Positions 1-16,701 of a DNA stretch of 64,000 nucleotides are shown here, piece by piece. Origin of the DNA: Hericium rajendrae (taxonomy: Eukaryota; Basidiomycota; Agaricomycetes; Russulales; Hericiaceae); the NCBI GenBank assembly GCA_033439255.1, contig CM065882.1, positions 2,046,001 through 2,110,000 on the forward strand, in the 5' to 3' direction. The position numbers and the translations under genes are program-made. Positions within the stretch are counted from its first letter, which is position 1. Every line of letters begins with the position of its first letter. The notes below the pieces were generated by a model, which had not been told where the DNA came from, made no database searches, and worked only from the letters and a program-made list of their open reading frames with translations.

Positions 1-101
1 GTTTGGAACGAGCCGAATACCACAAGAGGCTCAGTCAAGCTTGCATCCGATAGCTCAAGTCTAGAAGCATGCGGAAGCAAGAAAATTATAAGCGCAGCAC
101 T

Positions 102-444
102 CTACAGATCAATGTGCTTATACCCCTTCACCTATCCCCGGCGTTAGCAAAACTAGACCGACAGCGCACAAGACACAATGAACGTACCCGGTTCTCCCGC
201 AGCATGGTGATGTACTTATCCGCGAGCTCCCGGCACGTCTCGTACGCATTGACGCCCTCTATGCGGTGGCATGTCTGCAGCTGCTCCTGCACGATGCGAC
301 CCTCCATCGCGCGCACCCAGGACTCGCGCATGTGTGCTTCCCGGGCGGCGACGCGCGCTGCGAAGCCAGGGTTAGTCATCGGGTGGAGAGCAGCGCGAGT
401 GACAACGGACCTTTGAGTTCTGCTGCCTTGGTAGAATCCGCCAT
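102..444 (-). CDS. NADH:ubiquinone oxidoreductase subunit, NDUFB10/nuo-12.3 type
   Basis: This is a small accessory subunit of mitochondrial complex I. Three exons (444-411, 357-188, 131-102) join by GT-AG introns to a protein of about 77 residues. It starts MADSTKAAELK and ends RENRVKGYKHIDL. The family signature is visible: a basic helix (RESWVRAMEGRIVQEQL), then a cysteine pair spaced as in CHRIEGVNAYETC, then RENRVKGY, as in the Neurospora 12.3 kDa subunit and the human PDSW protein. The two cysteines fit the family's disulphide helical hairpin on the intermembrane-space side. The intron containing GTACGT was chosen because reading through it replaces the conserved C-terminus with unrelated sequence. 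The protein is slightly shorter than ascomycete relatives. The start is the first ATG giving a sensible exon 1. Confidence 0.75.
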
Positions 445-705
445 GGGTGGGCGTGTATTGGGTGTGTTGGATACGGTGCAAAGGCGCGCTTGACACTCGG
501 AGTCGGAGAGCTGGGCTGATGCTGACTAATCCAGGTCTTCTTCCGCGTTACTATTAGACGCAGGAAACGGTGACAATCCACACACTCGATCCCATCAGTC
601 TGTTACATTAGCAGCCTGGAGAGCAAAAAAAAAGTAAGTACATGGATCCCTCAACTTATCACAATACATAGCCAAAAATGTTTTCCATATCATCAAGACT
701 TACAA

Positions 706-776
706 TGCATTAAGGGGGAATCGAACCCCCGGCGGGTCGATGGCAACGACCCAGGTTACCACTACCCCATTAATGC
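706..776 (-). tRNA. tRNA-Gly (GCC)
   Basis: Read on the minus strand, this folds as a full cloverleaf without an intron. The acceptor pairs GCATTAA with TTAATGC and is followed by discriminator A. The D arm is GGGT/ACCT. The anticodon stem GGTCG/CGACC encloses the loop TTGCCAT with anticodon GCC. The T arm contains the GGTTCGATTCC consensus. I see no coding overlap. Confidence 0.95.
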
Positions 777-1042
777 TTGAATGTTATTGCCTTTTCTATA
801 TACTGTAGCTTCTTGTTCTCGGAAAGCAAGTCACCGAGCCGGCAACGGGCTCGGGGACAAATCAGTCAGTAATGTCTCGATGAAAATCACGATCACGGTC
901 CGTAAGCGCGCCTGCTACGCTTCAAGGGATGGATCCCCAACCCTGATGTTCGTGTGATGCGGAGCTAGTACCCAGCCGGCCAGGCTTCATAAATACCGCT
1001 CACCTGCCCAGCCCATCAAGCGTGTATCGACGCGACTTCACC

Positions 1043-2171
1043 ATGTCTTCCCCCGTCTTCCCCATCCGTTACCCCGTCGGTGCGACCGAGCCTCTGCTCA
1101 CTCTCTCCAAAGGTGCACCACTTTCCCGCCCCCCTCGTGCTTGGCGGGCGTTGACTTCTTTCCAGCGACTCCCACCGTCTACCAGATCGAGCTGCACAAC
1201 GGCGTGGACAGCCGTCTGACACGCGCCCTCATCGAGGACGGGCTGCGCCCCGCCCTCGACGCCATCGAGCGCGAATGGCGCGGCTCATTCCGCGCGTACA
1301 AGGCCGCGGCAGCCAAGGACCCCAAGTCCGCGCCGAAGGAGCTTGGCGCGGGCGCGGTGGTCATCGTCGGGCGCCGCGGGCAGGAGAAATTCTTCAGCAA
1401 CGGTGCGTACCGCGTCCGGCGTGAATGTGCACGTCACTGATGATCTGGTAGGCTTCGACTATGCTAGCGTTGTTGCCGACCCGAATTGGTTCGCTCGTAC
1501 GTACTCCAGCCTCGGTTCACATTCACAGTTCACCACAACCGACGCGTCGTAACAGTCGTTTGGAACCCCTTGCTCGTCCGCCTGCTCTCCTTCCCTCGTA
1601 AGTCATCTGCTCTGGCCGACCCGCAGACCCCAATTAACATGACATCCGACAGTGCCCACCGTCGCCGCGATCAACGGCCACTGCTTCGCCGCAGGCTTCA
1701 TTCTCTCCATGGCCTGCGACTATCGCATCCTGCTCGATCCCCCGCCCAAGCGCAACCTCTGGCTCTCCATGAACGAGATTCATTTCGGCGCGCCGTACCC
1801 TCCGTCCTTCGCCGCGCTCTTGCGCGCGAAGCTCCCCTCCGCCGCGACGCTACGCACGCTCGCGCTCGAGGGTCACCGTTGGACGCCGCCCGACGCGATC
1901 AAGGCCGGCATCGTCGACGAGCTCGTGTCCGGCGGGACGGAGATCGTGCTCGAGCGCGCCGTGCGGGTCGGTTCAGAGAAGGCGGCGCTGGCGCGCGAGG
2001 GCGCGTGGGGCCTAATTCGGGTGAGCGCCTGGCCCTGTACATGTGCAACGGGGACCTGACTGATGCGTGGGTTAGGCTGAGATTTACAGGCCCGTTATTG
2101 CTCAGGCCCAACAGGACCTGAGGCCCATCAACGTCGAAGCGGATGATGCAGCTGCCAAGGCCAAGCTGTAG
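1043..2171 (+). CDS. Peroxisomal crotonase (enoyl-CoA hydratase/isomerase family)
   Basis: A crotonase-fold protein of about 284 residues, probably a delta3-delta2-enoyl-CoA isomerase in beta-oxidation of unsaturated fatty acids. Six exons join across short GT-AG introns, giving WNPLLVRLLSFPLPTVAAIN across two of them. The CoA-binding and oxyanion-hole segment INGHCFAAGF and the following CDYRIL match the family. The segment NEIHFGAPYP lies where ECI-type isomerases carry the catalytic glutamate. The last three residues are AKL, a variant of the peroxisomal PTS1 signal, so I infer a peroxisomal location. The final exon was chosen because the GTGAGC donor after GLIR extends the protein to this signal. 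Hydratase versus isomerase is not settled by sequence alone. Confidence 0.88.
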
Positions 2172-2416
2172 GAACAGGGTCATATGCGAAGTCAGGCACT
2201 GTAGATACAGGTGCGTTCATGAGCAACCATAAAGTTTATCCAGCGTTCCCTAACTTTACAGTATAAGAAACATTTTGAAACAGCTTTATCAACCATATGC
2301 AATGCTATCTCACGGTCAAGGATCTGTTTGTACAGTACCAATTCTTACTATTGCTCTTCGAGTGCCTTCACTTCCTGCGTGTAGTCTTGACGTCGGATTA
2401 CGTCGCTCACCGGATT

Positions 2417-3765
2417 CAGTTGGTCCTGTCGCGGCCACCACCAAGCATTGGCCAGAAGACTGGGACCGTTCTATCAGGGACATCATGTCAACCACTTAGA
2501 CGGGTGAGGAAGCCTGAAAATTTGGGACTAACCTTTTGTATTCCTTCCACTTCGGATCGTCGCCAAACTTCTTGTCACCCGCTGTCTGTTATGGAAGAAT
2601 CAGCCAAAAAATGACATCCATGTATCTCTGTTTAATGACCTCGAGGGGCGGCACACCAGAGACCTGTTGATGTTAGCGACACAACATGAAGAGAATTGGT
2701 TGTTCTCACCATACGCAGAAGGAAGTACGTCGTGACCGGACTGATGGCACCCAGGAGCACCGTTCCTGTCGGGAAGTATGGCAACTGGAGGGACCTGGTC
2801 GACAAAAGCCATATACCGGTCCAAATGCCTACTTCGCCAACGTAACTGCATCGAGCGTCAGCTGGAAAGAAGCAGGACAAGTCAAGACTAGACTATATGC
2901 GCACTTCGGATGGCGACTCAGAGACCACAATCCACTGGTGAGGAATTTCTCATTGTGCTGCTTTGCATCTTTGGCCTTGCGCCATGCCGACTTTTGACGA
3001 TCTGCGGTGGCTTCAAACAGCAGTGAACCTGCGTACAGGCCAATGGCAAGGTAGTCTCGCGGACCAAGTGGAGGGTGAAGGGCAGCCGGGAGGGTGTTAA
3101 CCTGAGCAAACAGTGAGTAATAAGTAGTCCACCAATTTGGAATGGACGCTGAAGCCAGCAGGAAAATGAAAACAGACCATATAGACCGGAAGACCAACAA
3201 CGAAAATCCATGTTGCTAGTCGGCAACTTCAGAATTTGTTTGGTAAATGGATGGAGGAACGAGCATACCTTGCACCATCCAGAAGGCGGTGAACTTGGCT
3301 GGCTGGTGCTTGACTTCGTCAAATCTGGAATCCCCGCCCGCCTTGAGTGCCCGCTATCACCGGAGTTGATGAGCGAAAGTCCCAAAGAAGGCACATTACC
3401 ACACCTGAGCCAAAAATGAGCCAAGCCTGACGCTCCATATGCCCAGCGCTGCGCTCAGCAAAAGCTGTCGCGGCGCGAAACTGGAGAGCGGGGGCCACTG
3501 GACGTTGCGCCCGATGCCGTCCCAGAACTTGGCTTTGATCGTTGGGTAGTATAAAGACACAAACGTCGTGGAGAGGAACCCGAGCGCGCCTCCGAGATCG
3601 TAGAACCTCTCATTCGCGGCGGGAACGAAGACGGCAGCAAGGGCTGGAACGATGTACAGGTAAGTACTTTGAATGATAGTATACAGTGGGCACACTGGGC
3701 AACTCACCTGCTTGGAGACCATATGCGCATCCTGCGACGGGGAGAAGGCGGGAAAAGGAGTTCAT
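2417..3765 (-). CDS. DUF1295 membrane protein (steroid 5-alpha-reductase-like fold)
   Basis: A multi-pass membrane protein of the DUF1295 family, related to steroid 5-alpha reductases and isoprenylcysteine methyltransferases; the substrate is unknown. About eight exons assemble from MNSFSRLLPVAGCAYG to a C-terminus ending GGGRDRTN. Family landmarks appear in order: the short motif GGDSRFDE, a hydrophobic WIFVVGLPVYM, the block VNTLPAALHPPLG, FLTSGLWSLSRHPNYVGE and the closing VSGVPPLE. RHPNYVGE is split by an intron (AA|T), which strongly supports the splice model. The start is 213 bp from the divergent GFA-domain gene, so the two may share a promoter region. Function is known only at family level. 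Confidence 0.85.
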
Positions 3766-3977
3766 GGCTGCACGTTGGAGCGGGTCAGAGAAGAGGAGGA
3801 CTGTGCATCAAACTGATGTGCGCTGACCTTATGAGTGATTCCGCGCGCGATCTGATGCCGTCGCGACGCGTTCATCGCACGTGATGCGGGGAAATGACGT
3901 CACAGCGCATCAGGTCCTCGGTGAGTTGGTGGGTTCTGCTCGGTTGACTTTCTCTGCATGCATAGACAGTGAACAAA

Positions 3978-5189
3978 ATGCCCAACCCAACCCACCCGCA
4001 GGCACACCCCGACTCTATAATCGAATCTGGCACGGGCGGGGTCAACATTGTGCATCCTCCGCCCCAGGACCACCCTGCCCTCAATGTACCGAATAACCAA
4101 CGGCCTATACCCGACACGGGATGGCGAGGACAGCCGCCCGTCCCCAGTTCAGCCGGAGGCGATAACGAGAAGGATTTTATGAACAAGCCGCCTTACTTTT
4201 GGAAAGGAGAACCGGGCATGTTTATACCCAAATATACAAGGTAAGGCTGGCTTGGTGTGTCAAACATCACTAACTGCTTCATGTACTTTCATAGCATGTG
4301 TTGGTGTGGTAAAGGTATATAACGATATTTTTGTCACTCACAGCATATTTTACCCTGCTGTCTGAAAGTGAGGTTCCAATTCCACGGCGAACCACTGGAC
4401 GCGAAGCATTGCCATTGCACGCAATGCCAGACCCTACATGGTGCCCCCTTCCAATGGGCTGTCATCTTCCCAAAGGTCACCATCCGGAAAATCCCATCTC
4501 ATATAGTAGAAATATCTGACGCCCATTTAGACCTTTGTCCGTCTTGTCAAAAATGACACCGACTCGCTGCACTTTTACAGTACCGAGACGTAAGCATGTC
4601 TTATGTGAGCCAATTGGGCGAAGCTCACTATATCACCATCTCCAGATGCACATCGATGCACCATGTCCCATGCAAGGTAATATATACCTTTAACCCTTTT
4701 CCAGGGAAGTTTATTTTTTATAGGTATCTTGTGACAATTGCCGTGCCCCGCTCTTTGATGAAGGCCGAAACACCGTTCTGGCATACCCCTCCTCATTCCA
4801 CTTCCCACCATGTGGCGTCCCGCTCTCCTTCCAGCCGACGGCCCACATCTTCTATGGCCAGCGCGTCATGGACGTGATAGATGGAATGTACGTATCCCAC
4901 ATGTCGTCATCTTGACAACCGCTCATATGCTTTCCACGTGAAGACCAAAGTGGGAGGGCCATAAAGGACAAAGCGTACGCGTCCTGTTCAGTTCTGTTTC
5001 GGCTGACTTGTTGAACAACCCTTCTTGCAGCGGCTCTTGCCGGAGGCGTCCGGACGAGAAGGGTGCGTGTTGCCGCCACTTCTGCGAGGCGGGGGACTGA
5101 CGGCTGTCGCGTGCAGCATGCTACCACGCTATCAAAACAACAAGGACCTTGATATCTCACCCTACGAAAACGTGATCAGCAGTCCTTAA
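3978..5189 (+). CDS. GFA/CENP-V zinc-binding domain protein
   Basis: A protein with a GFA (glutathione-dependent formaldehyde-activating/CENP-V) domain, a zinc-binding fold found in putative C-S lyases. Exon 1 encodes a hydrophilic N-terminus of about 88 residues (MPNPTHPQAHPDS..). The domain follows across introns: CWCGKVRFQFHGEPLDAKH, HCHCTQCQTLHGAPFQW and later CDNCRAPLFDEGRN. These cysteines are the zinc ligands. The C-terminus reads IPKWEGHKGQS and on to ISSP before TAA at 5187-5189. I start at the ATG at 3978 because the upstream in-frame codon is GTG. Exon limits around 4500-4740 and after 4990 are uncertain. The substrate is unknown, and an N-terminal extension this long is not needed for the domain. 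Confidence 0.8.
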
Positions 5190-5578
5190 GCCGGTTCTAG
5201 AGTAGACAGGTTGGGCTTTGGTATGGCGAGACGGACACGACGGATAATGCATAGCAAAAATGTGACTTTCCAATCCATAGAACAGTCATGTTTGTACAAA
5301 TGCACTTCACATGAATATACAGACTGAAAGCTCGAAGTATAAGCATCTGCGCCTGCAACAAGAGCGCGCTGATTACTCGAAAACCTATACACCAACCGAA
5401 GTAGACCAAACCCGCCGCAAAGGAAAGAGCAGAGCACAGGAACAAACACAGAACTAGTAGAAGCACGAATGGAAATACAGTATGGCAAATCTATCGTTAC
5501 ACGGGGAAGCTTTAGAGCAAAAAGTTCGGTGGGGGATATGGTATGAAAATAAGGTATGGTGTGGACAGAATGGCTATT
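5190..5578. other. Convergent 3' intergenic region
   Basis: This lies between the stops of the GFA protein and the MYST gene and presumably holds both 3' UTRs. Open frames on the minus strand reach 100 codons but show low-complexity Cys/Leu/Val composition and no recognisable domain. I see no RNA gene or repeat. Confidence 0.6.
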
Positions 5579-10094
<4,516 letters not shown>

Positions 10095-11176
10095 GGCGAG
10101 CAGCACACTGCGCACGGATACGGGAGTGCTGACGACGGCGAGAGGGGAGGGCGGGACAGCGGGGAGAACGTCGTCGTCGTCGGGTTTGCCGTCGTACGGC
10201 GAGTTGTCGTCTGTTTGGTCGAGAACGCCGAGCGCCCAGAACGCCGCGCCCCGGGGTCCCGCCCCCGCACTCGACTTCTGACACCGGTGGACGCCCGGAT
10301 CAGGTTCTCCATTCCATCAACGCCGTCCTCAGCTCTTAAGGGCAGTCCCTTTCTTTCTGTCCGTGCATGCTTTCGGCGAACAATGGAGGAACGTTCCTTC
10401 CAGCGTTGCAGAACCTGTGCATGTCTTTTGCTTCGTGGCTCATCGGTTGTTGGACTAGACCACGTTCAATCTGTGCGTCTAGATCTGCTCGAGATATTCA
10501 TTTACCATCGACATCTTTACGCGTACTGCATCTGGAGTCCCGCAGCGGCCACGACTATGGTAAGTATTTGGTCCTCGTCGACTCCTGCCGGCCGACGAAC
10601 GATGAAACCTCGGATAGCTCGGGATCAGTCTGAGGGGCTGGAGCGGCAGATGCCCATCAGCCACCATAGCCTCCGCAGGTGAATTCCTCAGTGAGATCGC
10701 TGTGAAGAGATGCTGGGCCGGGCTGCTGACGCAACCGGGCGCCCTCTGCATGGCTCCTGCTTATTCGACCCACTGCCTGGGCGGATTCACGTTGGAGGCA
10801 GCGGCAGTTCCCGTAGGACGATGTAACGGGGGCGTGATAACAATAGAGGGCTTTGTGGGCCCGTGCGCTGAACAGAAATGCTGGGCCGCATCGGGTTGTA
10901 GCAGCTGCTGTAGTGCAGATTATTCTAGGATGCAGGGCTGGAGTGGGCTGGATACGATGAGCCCTCGAGCTTTAGAGGATGTGAACAGTGGACTGCGAGC
11001 GAGTAAGTATAAAGTGGGGTGGCACCGCGGCCAAACAGACGGCAACAAGGACCGGGAGTGCACACAGATTCACAAGAGAGCTGGCCTGTCTGTTTCCCTC
11101 CGCCTGTATCTGCCGCAATCTGCCCCCTCTCATCGTCTACCACATCCCCGACGCTCCCTGCTCGTCCCTCAGAACG
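10095..11176. promoter_or_regulatory. Divergent region between MYST and LAMMER genes
   Basis: About 1.1 kb separates the two divergent starts. The minus strand near 10095-10316 continues the MYST reading frame without an ATG. Minus-strand stretches near 10440-10720 look faintly protein-like, for example an acidic PQTDPELSEVSS segment, and could hold a 5' exon. A good plus-strand donor-like GTAAGT lies at 10559. I cannot assemble a separate gene here; it is otherwise promoter and 5' UTR. Confidence 0.5.
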
Positions 11177-13189
11177 ATGCAGACAGCTGTACAACATCTC
11201 CCAGCTCATTTGGTGCACCAGTACCCGCGCCAGTCCCTTTCCAGCGCCAACAGGAACGCCAACGGCCTCCCCACGCCCCCAGTCGCATCCCGCAAACGCA
11301 AGCGCGCCCATCAGTACACCGTCAGCTATTCTGAGGTCCACGAAGTCGATTCGCAAGGCAGGCTCAGGGAGGTCATCGTTATCGAGGACACCCCTCCGCC
11401 CCCGACTGCTTCTCCGGCCACAACTACGCACACCAATGGTTATTCTGCCTCTTACCAACCACCCGCTCTCTCGGCGTCAGGCAGAGTAACCCGAGCCCGT
11501 GCTGCCGCTGAGGCTCAGGCCATGTCTAGCAGCTCATCTTCCACCGCCGCCGCTGCGCTGCCGGCTCCGGCCGCCAAGAAGCGAAAGCGCGAGAACGGCG
11601 ATGACGCAGGCACGATCACCAGGCGCGCCCTTCCAACTAGCCAACTAGCTGTTGCACAACCTGTCGCCACTGCTCCGACATGGCCTGTGACTGTTCCAGC
11701 TCCCACTGCAGACGTACGCTCCCGCCGTTTTGTGTGTGCATTTGCCTATCAGACCTAATCATCACAATTCACAGGCGTCTAAAGCTCCCAATCCATGTGA
11801 TGATAAAGAAGGTCACTATATTATTGTCTCAGACGACATTATTTATAAACGCTGTGAGTATTTGGTTGTCAAACAGCATCTTGTTCCCGTCTTACCCGAA
11901 CTTGGCAGATCGAACCGTGCGACTGCTGGGTCAAGGAACATTTGGCAAAGTCGTGGAAGCCGTCGACATCGAGACTGGCCGACGAGTTGCTATCAAGATC
12001 ATCCGTGCTATTCAGAAATATCGTGACGCAAGCAAGATCGAAGTACGCGTACTTCAGCGTCTCAAGGAGCGAGACCCCTTGAATCGGCAGTACGTGTTGA
12101 CCGGCGCTTAATGATCAACACTCTCATGTTGTTCTGCGACAGCAAATGCATTCATCTTCTTCACTGGTTCGACCATCGAAACCACATTTGCTTAGTCTCA
12201 GAGTTGTTGGGGATGTGCGTCTACGACTTCCTCAAAGAGAACGAATTTGCCCCTTTTCCCCGCCACCATATCCAATCGTTCGCACGACAGCTGCTGGGAA
12301 GTGTTGCATGTATGGAGTTCTATTTTGTTAACCCTCGCCATTCATTGACTTACTTCCGTAGTCTTGCACGATCTGCACCTAATCCACACGGATCTGAAGC
12401 CGGAAAACATACTTCTGGTCCATAACGACTATCGGGTGGTACAAATTCCAGGCACAGGCAAGGTGAGGACGAAAATCAGGATTTGCTGACGCATAATTGA
12501 TGGCTTTACCCAACAGCGGAACTCGCAACCGCGGCCGAAGAGACTATTAGAATCGACGGATATTCGGCTTATAGACTTCGGCTCTGCAACTTTTCAAGAA
12601 GAGTACCACTCGACAGTCGTTTCAACACGGCATTACCGTGCGCCAGAGATCATTCTTGGTATGAGTCTTTTTCTATTTCGTTTCGGAAGACAGTTACTTA
12701 TAGGTGCTCTCCAGGTCTTGGCTGGTCGTATCCATGCGACGCTTTCTCGCTTGGTTGCATTCTTGTGGAATTTTACACTGGTGTCGCGCTGTTCCAAACG
12801 CACGACAACCTGGAGCATCTCGCGATGATGGAAATGGTCATGGGCAAGATGCCTGACCGCTTTGCGCGCGCCGGTGCGCGTTCAAAACCGGAATTCTTCA
12901 AGGAAGGCAATAAGCTTGACTGGCCGAAGCCTAAGTCAACGACCAGACAGAGCAAGAAGGAGGTGCGGGCGACCCGGAGTCTCCAGGTTTGTTCTCCTTC
13001 TCTACCTGTACAAGACAGCAACTCACCGCATATGAATCTCAGGAGATCATCCCACAGACGGATCCCATCAATCGACAGTTTTTGGACCTTGTACGAAAAC
13101 TGCTCGCATTTGATCCGGCACAACGCATCACGGTCAAGGAGGCGCTACAGCATCCGTATTTCTTGCAAGCCATCCCCGCCGAATACTAG
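11177..13189 (+). CDS. LAMMER-family dual-specificity kinase (Kns1/Lkh1/CLK type)
   Basis: A CMGC-group kinase of the LAMMER/CLK family, which phosphorylates SR-type splicing factors and links nutrient state to transcription. The N-terminus of about 180 residues is Ser/Pro/Ala-rich with basic, NLS-like clusters ([16 protein letters not shown]). The kinase domain follows: [13 protein letters not shown] glycine loop, VAIKII lysine, [13 protein letters not shown] catalytic loop, LIDFGSATF (DFG) and [13 protein letters not shown]. The diagnostic motif [14 protein letters not shown] replaces canonical EHLAMMERILG, with the LAMM core intact. The C-lobe ends [20 protein letters not shown]. About eight introns split the domain. 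The ATG at 11177 is the first in frame. The 3' end is firm. Confidence 0.93.
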
Positions 13190-14912
13190 ATTTTTTTGTT
13201 CGATGGGACAAAACGATGCCACTGCGTGTATCGCTCTGCTTCGCGCGACGAATACTTAGATGACTGCTGCGCATCCTGGTCCGGTCGGACGCTCATTCAA
13301 TTTTGGTCTCGCCATCACTTGTATTACCTCACAGCGCAGAAGTTGGCCTTGACGCGGCTGCTACGAGTTTGGATCTTCGATGGGCTTCATCTCGGGTTCC
13401 ATGTAATCGTACGTCCCACTCGTGTACGCCTTGTTTTACTCGCTCCGTTTAGTAGTCACTCTTTCACTTTCATTGTATATCTTCATTTTCCCTTGCATAC
13501 ATTACACCCATCTTCATCCGCAGCGCACCACGACACCGTAGTTGTCTGCCATGCCTTTTTATACTTTTTTTTTCTGATGCAGGTCTTGTATATCTCTCCT
13601 TTGGCTGCCGGCGCTGTTTCTGTCTGCGGATCCTTGTCTATCTCTGCTCTCGCTCTCCATTCTGTGTTACTTATGTGTACACTTTCAACCATCATAGAAC
13701 AGGAACGACGCATATGAGTATATGAAGCCATGCCCGACGAACCGCGATCACAGCCCCCGTGCAAATGGTATGCAGATCGCTGCATTCAGTGCCGATTTTT
13801 GGGGTGAGCGGTGTATCGATTGGCCATCGACCCCGAGGACGCGAAGATCCGTGGCGATACCGCGGCTCCTCGCCCGCATCTGCGATCTCGTGCGGAACAA
13901 GCACGAAGCAAGCCACAACCCCTCTTTGTCCGCGACACGGAAAGGCACCGTCCACGTTCCACAGGTCGCACGCGCACTGACCAGGAGCCCAAGGTAGCTC
14001 GGGCGCACGCGCGGCAGCTCTGTTGCCTGATGTCGCCGCGTTGGGCGCAATGATGGGTGCGTGTTGCGCTACTGATTCATATCTATCAGTGCAGCAGTCC
14101 CATGCGGTATTCTACGCAGTTGGGGGGCCTGTCTGAATCCCAGGGGAGTCATGCTGACATGTGGGGGCTCAAATTAGACAATTGTCGCCCGGAAGGCTGA
14201 GTTACTGGTGGAGCATCTTTTCCATCGTCGTACCGCCGCCGTCGATAGGCAGCGTGGGGCCGTCGGCGAAATAACGGACTTGGGATTGGTGAGCACGGTT
14301 GACTTCTATGCTGACTTACAGCTCAGAATCAGATTACGTTCTTCAAGTCAAATTCGTGTCGGTCTCTGTTCTCAGACTTTCTCAGGCTGCTTCTGACTGT
14401 CAGCCTTCGGGACGCTCTGAGGATGCTGGCTGCGAAACTTATCACGAGGTACGAAGATTGGCGTAATTATCTGCTCTACTTTATAGGAAACCAAAAAGCT
14501 ATCTGCCAAACTAAACGTAGCTCCAAAGAGACCGCCGTACATGCCGCACGTCTCAAGCTGTCACTGACCAACCAGCGCATGTGCGTCGTCATGCGGTGAT
14601 GCAAATTTGTTCCCGCATACGATAGACATCTTCCACCATGTTGCCAGCACAACCCCAGGCTGTGCTCGACTATTCATATCGACTCGCACAACGATTGGTG
14701 ATAACAACTGTTATATCCCTTTCTCCCAAAGCATGTCAACTGTATAATACAACGGGGCAAAATGATAACAGCCCTGCCTCCAAAAATTGCGGTAGTAAGT
14801 AACGAGTGCACATGCGAAGCTACGAAAGCGTTGCAGTATCAGAAAACCCAATCCACTACAGAGCCCTGCCCTGCAGAATAAGAAAGAAGCAAACGAGAAG
14901 AAATCCGTCCAT
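13190..14912. other. Gene-free region between kinase and protease 3' ends
   Basis: About 1.7 kb lie between two convergent genes, longer than most gaps here. 13190-13730 is pyrimidine-rich on the plus strand and is probably the kinase 3' UTR. 13740-14050 is GC-rich with frames open on both strands, as expected from composition, and no domain. 14060-14900 is AT-richer and includes the protease 3' UTR. I find no RNA gene or repeat. Confidence 0.5.
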
Positions 14913-16701
14913 TCAAACCAGCGTCGCCAGCTGAATCTGGTTCTGGTTGACGTTTGTTGAGAAGTACGCGTTCTTGAGGAACGTGTCGCCGACGAGCCAC
15001 TCATTCGCGCCGCCGACGTTGCCCGCCGAGATGCCTGATGCGCAGTCGCCCTGGAGGTTATTCGGGTCCACGGGCGAAAATGCGATGTCGCGCGGGTCGA
15101 TGTTGAACGCCTTCCCGCCGAACGTGAGCGCGACCTGGTCGGTCGTTGTGCAGGGTACCGTGAATCCACCCTGCCCATCGGACTTGGCGCCCGTGATAGC
15201 TGCGTGGATCGTCGCTGCGTCCTGCTGGGGGACGAGCATGAGCGTGGTGCCAGTGTCGAGGATCGCGGTGCGGCCCTGGAAGCCGAGATCCTTCCCGTTG
15301 ACGGAGGCGGCGTCGAGGTCTGCCTCCCAGAAGCCCTGCTGGTTGACATTCTGAAGCGTCACGAGTGAGGCCTGGTCGAATTTGGTCGTGTCGAGGCCGC
15401 CGAAGGTCACCTCGCCGTTGTTGTTCTGATCCGCAACACGCGCGAGTTTGAAGGAGGTGATGGCCTCTTTGATAAGGCCGGCGGAAGCCATGGCCTCGAC
15501 GGGAGTTGCGACCTTTTGCTGAGAAAGCGTCTGATCACAGATTCCGGATCAGTTTTGACATCTGATGAGTGAGAGTAAAGGAGCTTACGCTCTGTGCAAG
15601 ACCCATGAGACCATCGAAGGGAACAGTGTTCGATGAGAAATCGACACTCTCGGTTGTAGCGACACCGTACGTGTGCGCGTCCAGCGCCAATCCGGCAACA
15701 TTGATGTTGTCCTTTATGATCGCACCAGAAACATCACCAGTTCCATACGAAACCTGGAACGGCGTCTTGCTGGCGACGAAAGACGAGGATGATTGCGGGC
15801 CTAAGAATACGTGGTTACCCTGCAAAAGGAACAGGGTTAGCGTGCGGACAGAGGCGGAACACATCAGCACGTACGCAGCCTCCACCGGCCTCGCTCTGGC
15901 AGCCCTCAGCACCAACCCACAGATCGGCAGACCCCGAATCCATGAGCAGTTTGAAGTCGCGGGGCGGGGTGCCCATCTGCACGGTAGCAATATAGCCGAC
16001 GTCGTTGGCCTCAATGTCCAAGCCAAGAGAATTGTCGGCGGTGGCGTTGGATGCGGGCGTCAGAGTATTGTCTTCTGCCGCCTGTTCCGCTACTGGGCTA
16101 AAGCCAGCACTGCTGGTCGAGTTGGCAGCACTGCTGGTCGAGTTGGCAGCACTGCTGGTCGAGTTGGCAGAAGCGGTTGCACCTGCCGCAGCGGCGGCGG
16201 CACCACCACCAGCAGCTGCACCGCCGGCGGCGGCAGCACCACCTTTGCCCTTGCCTCCGGCGCCCTTCCCATTAGCTGCCGCGCTAACGACCTTATTGAC
16301 GGCGGCCTTGGCCGATGCCGGTGTGACTTTAGCGCCTTGACGGTTGTAACGTGCCTCAAGGCCACCGGATGCCTCGACCGAAAGGACACGTTTCCTCAGG
16401 GCATGGGAGAGCTCTTCGTCGGAGGGGGCATCCCGACCGGAAAGACGAGCCAGACGCTTATTGGAGCGATTGATGTGCTGTTGCAAGAGCTGACGGATAT
16501 TTTGATATTAGTTTACAGGATGGACAAAAATATGCAACAGGTGCGTACCACAAGGGGATGGACATCGCTCCTAGGCCCGTGGACGCGCTTCAACGGCAAA
16601 GTGACGATGCCGGCGTTCCCGTCAACGGGAAGGGCAGAGACTTGGGTGAGTGCGATGAGAAGGCTTCCCAGAAGCACGGAGAAAGAGAGAGCGAGCTGCA
16701 T
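14913..16701 (-). CDS. Secreted pepsin-like aspartic protease
   Basis: A family A1 aspartic endopeptidase. It starts with a signal peptide (MQLALSFSVLLGSLLIAL..). The propeptide follows, then a Gly/Ala-rich stretch and three copies of the heptapeptide ANSTSSA encoded by a 21-bp tandem repeat. The mature enzyme shows YIATVQMGTPPRDF, first catalytic motif LMDSGSADLW, flap region VSYGTGDVSG, and second motif AILDTGTTLM. It ends in a conserved NEWLVGDTFLKNAYF block. DSG and DTG are both intact, so it should be active. Introns interrupt after AEGCQSEAGGGC, after GLAQS and in the propeptide. The ATG at 16701 is preferred over an upstream TTG because it gives a clean signal peptide. Likely role: extracellular protein breakdown. 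Confidence 0.93.
16108..16171. repeat. 21-bp tandem repeat inside the protease gene
   Basis: About three copies of a 21-bp unit (GCACTGCTGGTCGAGTTGGC plus A on the plus strand) stand head to tail. The copies are nearly identical, which suggests recent expansion. The unit keeps the frame and encodes ANSTSSA in the linker ahead of the catalytic domain. Confidence 0.9.

Noticed and set aside
13722-14053. Overlapping open frames on both strands
   Set aside because: All are explained by local high GC content; none shows splice borders or a family motif.
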